The translations under genes and the position numbers were made by a program. This document shows, piece after piece, positions 58,336 to 64,000 of a stretch of DNA of 64,000 nucleotides. Each line of letters begins with the position of its first letter. Position 1 is the first letter of the stretch. This DNA comes from Thiomicrorhabdus sp. ZW0627 (GTDB taxonomy: Bacteria; Pseudomonadota; Gammaproteobacteria; Thiomicrospirales; Thiomicrospiraceae), in NCBI RefSeq assembly GCF_029767005.1, contig NZ_JARUQR010000001.1:491028-555027 (forward strand), given 5' to 3'. Under the pieces are notes generated by a model. That model saw only the letters and a program-made list of their open reading frames with translations. It was not told the DNA's origin and made no database searches.

Positions 58336-60006
58336 ATGGCTCAATTCGTTTATACCATGAACCGCGTCGGGAAAGTCGTCCCGCCAAACCGCCACATCTT
58401 GAAAGACATCTCACTGTCATTCTTCCCCGGAGCCAAAATCGGGGTTTTAGGTTTAAACGGTTCCGGTAAATCCACACTATTGAAGATCATGGCCGGTATC
58501 GACACCGATATCGTCGGTGAAGCCCGCCCACAACCGGGAATTAAAATCGGCTACCTGCCTCAGGAACCCCAACTGGATGAAAGCAAGGACGTACGCGGCA
58601 ATATCGAAGAAGCCGTAGCGGACGTCAAACAGGCTTTGGCCGACCTGGACGCGGTTTATGCCGCCTACGCCGAACCGGATGCCGACTTTGACGAACTTGC
58701 CAAAAAGCAAGCCGAAATCGAAGACTTGATCCAAGCCAAAGACGGGCACAATCTGGACCGTACCCTAGATATCGCTGCCGATGCATTACGCCTGCCTCCT
58801 TGGGATGCGGATGTCAGCAAACTTTCCGGTGGTGAACGCCGCCGTGTCGCACTTTGCAAACTGCTTTTGGAAAAACCGGACATGTTGCTATTAGACGAGC
58901 CAACCAACCATCTGGATGCAGAATCCATCGCTTGGTTGGAACGCTTCCTGCTCGACTTCCCGGGTACCGTGGTGGCCATCACTCACGACCGTTACTTCCT
59001 GGATAACGCCGCTGAATGGATTCTTGAGTTGGATCGCGGCGAAGGGATTCCTTTCGAAGGCAACTACTCTTCTTGGCTGGAACAGAAAGAGAAACGCTTG
59101 GAGCAGGAAGCCAAAACCGAAGCGGCCCGAATCAAAACTATGAAAAACGAATTGGAATGGGTACGCTCCAATCCAAAGGGCCGTCACGCCAAATCCAAAG
59201 CACGTTTATCACGCTTTGAAGAACTGAGTAGCTCCGAACACCAAAAACGTAACGAAACCAACGAAATTTATATCCCGGTTGCGGAACGCTTGGGTGAAAA
59301 AGTCATTGAGGTCAACCACATTTCCAAAGGTTTCGGCGATCGCTTACTGATCGACGACCTGAACTTCCGCCTGCCACAAGGGGGAATTGTCGGAATCATC
59401 GGTGCCAACGGTGCCGGTAAGTCCACCCTATTCCGCATGCTGACCGGGCAGGAACAGCCCGACAGCGGTTCTATCGAATTCGGTGAAACCGTACAGCTAT
59501 CCTACGTTGACCAGAGCCGTGACGCTTTGAACGACAACAACACCGTCTGGGAAGAGATTTCCGGTGGTGATGATGTCTTCATGGTCGGAAACATGGAATT
59601 CAATTCTCGAGCCTACTGTAGCCGCTTCAACTTCCGAGGCGGAGACCAACAGAAAAAAATCGGTCAACTTTCAGGCGGTGAGCGCAACCGCGTCCACTTG
59701 GCAAAGACTTTAAGAAGCGGCGGGAACCTGCTGCTGCTGGATGAACCGACCAACGACCTTGATGTTGAAACTCTGCGTGCTTTGGAAGAAGCCCTACTGG
59801 AATTCGCCGGTTGCGCCGTGGTCATCTCCCACGACCGTTGGTTCCTGGATCGTATCGCCACGCACATGCTGGCTTTCGAAGGGGATTCACATGTCGAATG
59901 GTTCGAAGGAAACTTCTCAGATTACGAAGAAGACTTGAAACGCCGCAAAGGTGCGGATGCCGCACAACCACATCGCATTAAATACAAACCGATTAGCAAG
60001 GACTAG
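58336..60006 (+). CDS. ettA: Energy-dependent translational throttle protein EttA (ABC-F)
   Basis: 556 residues. Two ATP-binding cassettes (GLNGSGKST and GANGAGKST; LSGGERRRVALCK and LSGGERNRVHLAK; LLLDEPTNHLD and LLLDEPTNDLD) with the linker arm between. Binds the ribosomal E site and gates elongation by the ATP/ADP ratio. First of three co-directed genes. Confidence 0.96.
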   Translation: MAQFVYTMNRVGKVVPPNRHILKDISLSFFPGAKIGVLGLNGSGKSTLLKIMAGIDTDIVGEARPQPGIKIGYLPQEPQLDESKDVRGNIEEAVADVKQALADLDAVYAAYAEPDADFDELAKKQAEIEDLIQAKDGHNLDRTLDIAADALRLPPWDADVSKLSGGERRRVALCKLLLEKPDMLLLDEPTNHLDAESIAWLERFLLDFPGTVVAITHDRYFLDNAAEWILELDRGEGIPFEGNYSSWLEQKEKRLEQEAKTEAARIKTMKNELEWVRSNPKGRHAKSKARLSRFEELSSSEHQKRNETNEIYIPVAERLGEKVIEVNHISKGFGDRLLIDDLNFRLPQGGIVGIIGANGAGKSTLFRMLTGQEQPDSGSIEFGETVQLSYVDQSRDALNDNNTVWEEISGGDDVFMVGNMEFNSRAYCSRFNFRGGDQQKKIGQLSGGERNRVHLAKTLRSGGNLLLLDEPTNDLDVETLRALEEALLEFAGCAVVISHDRWFLDRIATHMLAFEGDSHVEWFEGNFSDYEEDLKRRKGADAAQPHRIKYKPISKD

Positions 60007-60014
60007 GGATTCCA

Positions 60015-60926
60015 ATGACTGAAGAAAATATCAACTCTCATCTTATCGCCATTGCCAACGCCATGCCCGACCCGATTTTCGTCATGGGTCAGGACGGCAC
60101 CTATCTGGACATCATAGGTGGACAGGAACGCTCTTTATACGCCGACGGCTCCGAACTGATCGGCAAGAAATACAGTGACGTCCTGCCTGAAAAAATGGCT
60201 GAACGTTTCCTGCTTGTTGTGCAGAACGCCATCAAAAGCGGTCGCTTACAGGAGATCGAATACCAGTTGGCGGATGAAGAAGTTGAAGGTGTCCACGACA
60301 GCTCAACCAAAGGTGGTCAGTGGTACGAAGCGCGTGTCTACCCGATCAACGAAGGCGCTTATGAACAGCCAGCAGCCATCTGGTTGGCGATCAACATCAC
60401 CAGTCGTAAACACATGGAAGAACAGTTAGAACACCTCTCTTCCAACGACCCTCTGACCAACTTGTACAACCGTGACTTCTTCTTCGACATCGTCAACGAA
60501 GAGATCAGCAAAGCCAAGTTGAACAATCAGCCTCTGTCACTATTCAAGATCAACCTGGATTGCTTCAAACGCATCACCGACCGTTATGGTCATGAGATGG
60601 GTGATACAGCGATTCTCACCGCTGCTCATGCAATCAAGAACGTCATTAAAGATCTTGGCCACATCGGCCGCTTGAGCTGCGACCAGTTCATGGTGGTTCT
60701 GCCGGAAGTCAAAGCGGTCGATGCCTTCCGCATCGCCAAACTGGCACAGGAAACCATCACTGCCCAGACAATCAAACTGGATGACGGTACGACGACCTGC
60801 CTGACCAGCCATGCAGGCGTGACCGAACTGCGCAAACCTGAAGAGGACAGCCAAACCCTATTCATGCGTGTCAATAAAGCCATTGAAGCGATTGAAGGCA
60901 AAAAAGACATCACCAACATCCTGTAA
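60015..60926 (+). CDS. PAS-GGDEF protein with degenerate site
   Basis: 303 residues, soluble. PAS domain (about 5-130) that includes VHDSSTKGGQWYEARVY, then GGDEF (about 140-300) starting LSSNDPLTNLYNRDFF. The signature is LSCDQF in place of GGDEF, so cyclase activity is unlikely. It begins 8 bases after ettA, so it is co-transcribed. Confidence 0.85.
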   Translation: MTEENINSHLIAIANAMPDPIFVMGQDGTYLDIIGGQERSLYADGSELIGKKYSDVLPEKMAERFLLVVQNAIKSGRLQEIEYQLADEEVEGVHDSSTKGGQWYEARVYPINEGAYEQPAAIWLAINITSRKHMEEQLEHLSSNDPLTNLYNRDFFFDIVNEEISKAKLNNQPLSLFKINLDCFKRITDRYGHEMGDTAILTAAHAIKNVIKDLGHIGRLSCDQFMVVLPEVKAVDAFRIAKLAQETITAQTIKLDDGTTTCLTSHAGVTELRKPEEDSQTLFMRVNKAIEAIEGKKDITNIL

Positions 60927-60946
60927 ACCAACGAGGGGAATCAACG

Positions 60947-61441
60947 ATGAACATGTTCCACAAAGGTTTTAAAGCATTTATCGCCGGTATCGTGCTTGCC
61001 GTATCGTCAATCACTACGGCGCAAGCTGCCGATGACGGTGCTAAAGTCGTCTACCACGTCGACTTCAAGGATCCGACCCGCTATTCGGCTACACTAACTT
61101 CCATCAACAACATTCTCAACTTCTACGAGTCTGAATTGATGGAGCCGGAAGTACATTTAGTATTTGTCGGCTACGGCTTACGCTTCACAACCGACGACGA
61201 TTTGAAAGGCACGCCTTACGAAGCAGATCAGCCACTACTTGAACGCCGTGAAGAGCTTAAAGGCCGTTTACAGAGCCTGATTACGGTTCGTGGCGTGAAA
61301 GTCGAACTTTGCGACAAAACACGTGACGAAGTCGGTCTGGCAAAAGATAAGATCTATAAAGGAATTGAATTGACACCTTCCGGTGTGGCAAAGATCGCCA
61401 TCCTGCAAAGCGAAGGCTTCTCATATCTCAAAATTCAATAA
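60947..61441 (+). CDS. Periplasmic DsrE/DsrF-like protein
   Basis: 164 residues. Signal peptide (ending AQAAD, about 1-26), then a DsrE-like fold with a single Cys in VKVELCDKTRDEVGL (about 123-137). Family members bind or transfer sulfur; one conserved Cys is typical. GAGGGG lies 8 bases before the ATG. Convergent with soxB. Confidence 0.8.
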   Translation: MNMFHKGFKAFIAGIVLAVSSITTAQAADDGAKVVYHVDFKDPTRYSATLTSINNILNFYESELMEPEVHLVFVGYGLRFTTDDDLKGTPYEADQPLLERREELKGRLQSLITVRGVKVELCDKTRDEVGLAKDKIYKGIELTPSGVAKIAILQSEGFSYLKIQ

Positions 61442-61767
61442 TTGTGGCCTAATAACCATCTAGAACCATCTTGCCTGCACGGACTTCAAAGCCCGTCAGG
61501 CGGGCTCCCTCCCCATCTCCCAAATTCATCTTCATCCTCTCACACTCCTAATACCAGACCGATCCGGTAGAACAACTCATTCAAACCAAAATTTATAACG
61601 CCCATTTTCCTTTTACGTATACCTCTTGGGACATCACCAAACAATACGGTACGTCAATAATCCTTAACTCAGCCAAATAACAATCCAAACAAGCCTGTTC
61701 ATTTTTTCCGGACATAAAAAAACCGGCATTAGAGCCGGTTTTTTTTAATCGAAAGCTTAAGTTTAAA
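61442..61767. other. Gene-free stretch between DsrE-like gene and soxB
   Basis: 326 bases between two convergent genes. It holds a degenerate CAAGCCTG at 61690-61697 and the bidirectional terminator at 61714-61746. A stretch near 61485-61505 has GGCGGGC-type repeats (AGCCCGTCAGGCGGGCTC) that could fold. A short minus-strand frame here is not convincing. Confidence 0.5.
61714..61746. terminator. Bidirectional terminator between DsrE-like gene and soxB
   Basis: AAAAAAACCGGC ATTAGA GCCGGTTTTTTTT. Strong hairpin with A and T runs; works for the leftward soxB and probably the rightward operon. Its first 16 bases (CATAAAAAAACCGGCA) match the two palindromic terminators at 13701 and 17601. Confidence 0.9.
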
Positions 61768-63681
61768 TTAAGCCATCTCACCTGGGTAAGCTTCGATACC
61801 TGGGTTGTCCTTAACACCCTTAAGCTTAGGATGGTTAACCTTCTTAAGCTTCATGTCGCTCTTATGACGACGTAGGTAGTCAGCAGCAACATCCCACATC
61901 AAGCGGCCGTCACCAACAGACTCAACCTGTGCCCAACCGGCAACAGTGTATGTCTTGTTAGCTTCTAGAGGCGTACCGTCATCCAAACGCATGTCAGAGA
62001 TACGGTTACCTAGTGTAGCGTTTGGCTCACAAGTGTAGTCCATACCACCAAGACGAACCATATCACCACCAGACTGTAGGTATGGGTCTTTCTGGAATAG
62101 GTTCTCACAGATACCTTCTAGGATATCCTTCATTTGAGCACCGGTTACTTCAGACTTATAAGTTTCACCATAAGTCATAGAAGTTTCATCCATTACGCGC
62201 TCCATAGTGATGGTTTCACCAGCTAGAACAGAAGTACCCCAACGTACACCGGCAGACATAGCGATCTGAGTATCATGCTCTTCACGTAGAGAGTTTACGA
62301 TGATCTGATCCCAAGTACCCATGAAGTTACCACGACGGTATAGAGTATCTTCCGCTACCGCTAGCTCTTCGTTCAGGATTTCACCGTAAGTCTTACCTAG
62401 ACGCTCTTTACTGTATGCACGTGAAGGATCACGAGATTCAACGATGTTTGTATCGTACTTACGAGTATATAGGTGATCGATGAAAGTCGTTACTTCCTGA
62501 TCTGCATCCAAGATGTTAGAGAATACAGGTAGCAACTTGTAATCAACGCCTTTCAATTTACCGTTAGAGATATCCAAGTCCATGCAACCAACAAACTTAC
62601 CGTTAGAACCGGCGTTTGTTACGTGACATACACCACCTTCTGGAGTCTTAACCGGAGTAGTCTTAGGAATACCGTCGTGAGTGTGACCACCAAAGATCGC
62701 ATCTAGACCGTTGATACGTGAAGCCATCTTGATGTCAACATCCATACCGTTGTGAGAAATCATAACGACTGCCGCTGGCTTCTCAGTTTCACGGATCTTG
62801 TCGATTGTTTCCTGAAGCGCATCTTCACGAAGACCGAAAGACCAATCCGGGAAGTTAGACTGTGGGTTAGCGTTTGCAGTACGTGGGAAAGCCTGACCTA
62901 CAACAGCGATACGCTCACCGTTAACGATTTTGATTGTGTATGGCTTGAATGCACGTGCTTCGTCTTCGTCATAAAGACCAACACCGTTGTTCGCTTCAAC
63001 CATTTCACGATATGCGTCACCAAACAATGAATCTTCTTTGATACGGATGTTCTGTGCAAGGAATTCACCTTTGAAGTTGTTCAAGTTCTTCAACACTTCT
63101 TCTTCAGTGTATGTAAATTCCCAGTGACCGGTCATGATGTCAACACCTAGTAGGTTTGACGCTTCAACCATGTCCGCACCACGAGTCCAAAGCGCAGTAC
63201 CGGAACCGTGCCACAAGTCACCACCATCCATAGTCAACGTGTTTTCACGTCCACCAGCTTGCTCGCGCAATTTATCCAAAAGGGTTTTAACGTGTGCGAA
63301 ACCACCTACTTTACCGTACTGTTCAGAAGCATCTTGGAAGTTAATGTAAGTGAAAGCGTGTGCAAGAGGTGTGTTTGGCTCAATACCAAGCTCTTTTAAC
63401 AATTTTGTACCAACAACGTGAGGCAATTTACCGAAAGCTGGACCAGTACCCAAGTTTACGTTCGGCTCACGGAAATAGATTGGCTTTAACTGGGCGTGCG
63501 TATCTGTAATGTGCAGCAGACGAACCTTACCTTTCATAGGCTGGTTATAGATTTCTGCAGAAGCTTTTGCTGCTGCAGCTTTGTCTGTACCTGAAGACAT
63601 TGCACTTGCAGTACCTGGTAACATCCCTGCAGCTGCAGCCATAGACATTACATGTAAAAATTCACGACGATTTAAAGACAT
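61768..63681 (-). CDS. soxB: Thiosulfohydrolase SoxB
   Basis: 637 residues. Tat signal (MSLNRREFLHV) with cleavage near TASAM. Two-manganese site: LHITDTHAQL, MDGGDLWHGSG, MISHNGMD and FGGHTHDG. It cleaves the sulfone sulfate from SoxYZ-bound intermediates during thiosulfate oxidation in the periplasm. Codon choice is highly biased (GGT, CGT, CTA) compared with neighbours, fitting strong expression. Stand-alone: soxX, soxY, soxZ, soxA are not visible. ATG preceded by GGAGAG. Confidence 0.97.
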   Translation of the reverse strand: MSLNRREFLHVMSMAAAAGMLPGTASAMSSGTDKAAAAKASAEIYNQPMKGKVRLLHITDTHAQLKPIYFREPNVNLGTGPAFGKLPHVVGTKLLKELGIEPNTPLAHAFTYINFQDASEQYGKVGGFAHVKTLLDKLREQAGGRENTLTMDGGDLWHGSGTALWTRGADMVEASNLLGVDIMTGHWEFTYTEEEVLKNLNNFKGEFLAQNIRIKEDSLFGDAYREMVEANNGVGLYDEDEARAFKPYTIKIVNGERIAVVGQAFPRTANANPQSNFPDWSFGLREDALQETIDKIRETEKPAAVVMISHNGMDVDIKMASRINGLDAIFGGHTHDGIPKTTPVKTPEGGVCHVTNAGSNGKFVGCMDLDISNGKLKGVDYKLLPVFSNILDADQEVTTFIDHLYTRKYDTNIVESRDPSRAYSKERLGKTYGEILNEELAVAEDTLYRRGNFMGTWDQIIVNSLREEHDTQIAMSAGVRWGTSVLAGETITMERVMDETSMTYGETYKSEVTGAQMKDILEGICENLFQKDPYLQSGGDMVRLGGMDYTCEPNATLGNRISDMRLDDGTPLEANKTYTVAGWAQVESVGDGRLMWDVAADYLRRHKSDMKLKKVNHPKLKGVKDNPGIEAYPGEMA

Positions 63682-63861
63682 TCGGACTCTCTCCGTTTTA
63701 GTTTCAATTTTGGCTCACTCTAAAAATGGGCTATAACAAAGCCCAGCAAATTTAAAGAATAAACCTTATAAAGTCAAATAAAGCAAAGTTATCGACCCCA
63801 AAAAATTCCTTATGGAAAATTAAGGCCGACAAATTTACCCCTAGTTATAAATTAGAACTGA

Positions 63862-64000
63862 TTAACCAACCCACTTCCGCGCATTTCTAAACATGCGCAT
63901 CCATGGAGCATCCTCTAACCAGTCATCTGGATGCCAAGAATTCTGTACCGTTCTGAACGCACGCTCAGGGTGTGGCATCATAATAGTGACGCGTCCATCC
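63862..64000 (-). CDS. purL: Phosphoribosylformylglycinamidine synthase, C-terminal end (partial)
   Basis: The last 45 codons of a leftward gene entering from the right edge: [20 protein letters not shown] then [12 protein letters not shown] and [11 protein letters not shown]. This is the glutaminase domain end of large PurL; the catalytic His-Pro-Glu (PHPER) is visible. The stop is TAA at 63862-63864. Purine biosynthesis. Confidence 0.92.
   Translation of the reverse strand, partial: DGRVTIMMPHPERAFRTVQNSWHPDDWLEDAPWMRMFRNARKWVG

Noticed and set aside
1-64000. CRISPR arrays, tRNA, rRNA, insertion sequences, prophage
   Set aside because: No regular direct repeats with spacers, no tRNA-like fold and no transposase or integrase frame was found.

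Overview
The window is chromosomal DNA of a sulfur-oxidising gammaproteobacterium, most likely a Thiomicrospira/Hydrogenovibrio/Thiomicrorhabdus-type chemolithoautotroph. The evidence is a Tat-exported SoxB, a sulfide:quinone oxidoreductase-like flavoprotein, a periplasmic DsrE-family protein, and core blocks with gammaproteobacterial gene order (lepA-lepB-rnc-era-recO-pdxJ-acpS; nrdR-ribD-ribE-ribBA-ribH-nusB-thiL; lysS-prfB). The family and genus assignment is inference. I see no rRNA, tRNA, insertion sequence, prophage, integron or CRISPR array. Coding density is high.

Layout. 1-7.2 kb: the 5' end of a Lon-like protease gene, an ammonium transporter, a D-cysteine desulfhydrase-like enzyme, an SQR-like flavoprotein, a small exported protein, greB, a TesA-type lipoprotein esterase and an EF-hand protein. 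7.3-11.7 kb: an ABC ATPase/FtsX-type permease/HlyD adaptor operon. 12.0-13.7 kb: small membrane proteins, a VOC protein and a Cdd1-type helix-hairpin-helix protein. 13.7-22.2 kb: a cyclic-di-GMP block of two paralogous SBP-GGDEF-EAL receptors (the larger one interrupted by an in-frame amber codon) and a PAS-PAS-GGDEF-EAL protein. 22.4-32.8 kb: a leftward run with a BASS-family transporter, DUF445, acpS, pdxJ, recO, era, rnc, lepB, lepA, degP and rseC. 32.9-39.3 kb: nadB, cheW, ygfZ, lysS and prfB, the last with its programmed frameshift. 39.5-43.2 kb: a DUF5610 protein and a BarA/GacA-like two-component pair. 43.4-51.0 kb: fumC, thioredoxin, a CBS protein, 2-Cys peroxiredoxin, ispA, queD, pilD, DUF3579 and DAHP synthase. 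51.1-56.7 kb: the riboflavin operon with nusB, thiL and nrdR. 56.8-64 kb: glyA, ettA, a PAS-GGDEF protein, a DsrE-like protein, soxB and the 3' end of purL.

How it fits together. Sulfur oxidation (SQR-like protein, SoxB, DsrE-like protein) is scattered among housekeeping genes rather than gathered in a sox operon. Cyclic-di-GMP signalling is rich, but all four GGDEF domains have degenerate active-site motifs, while the three EAL domains keep their catalytic residues; the window therefore looks biased to cyclic-di-GMP breakdown or sensing.

The most unusual structure is a highly repeated palindromic octamer, CAGGCCTG (20 exact copies found by eye in 64 kb, about one expected). Thirteen copies are intergenic, and several are paired in inverted orientation to build terminator-like hairpins. 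This arrangement recalls DNA uptake sequences in Neisseria and Pasteurellaceae. Other points worth checking are the amber codon in the receptor gene, two genes (thiL, ispA) whose ribosome binding site directly abuts an upstream intrinsic terminator, and an rseC-degP pair beside nadB with no rpoE-rseA-rseB.
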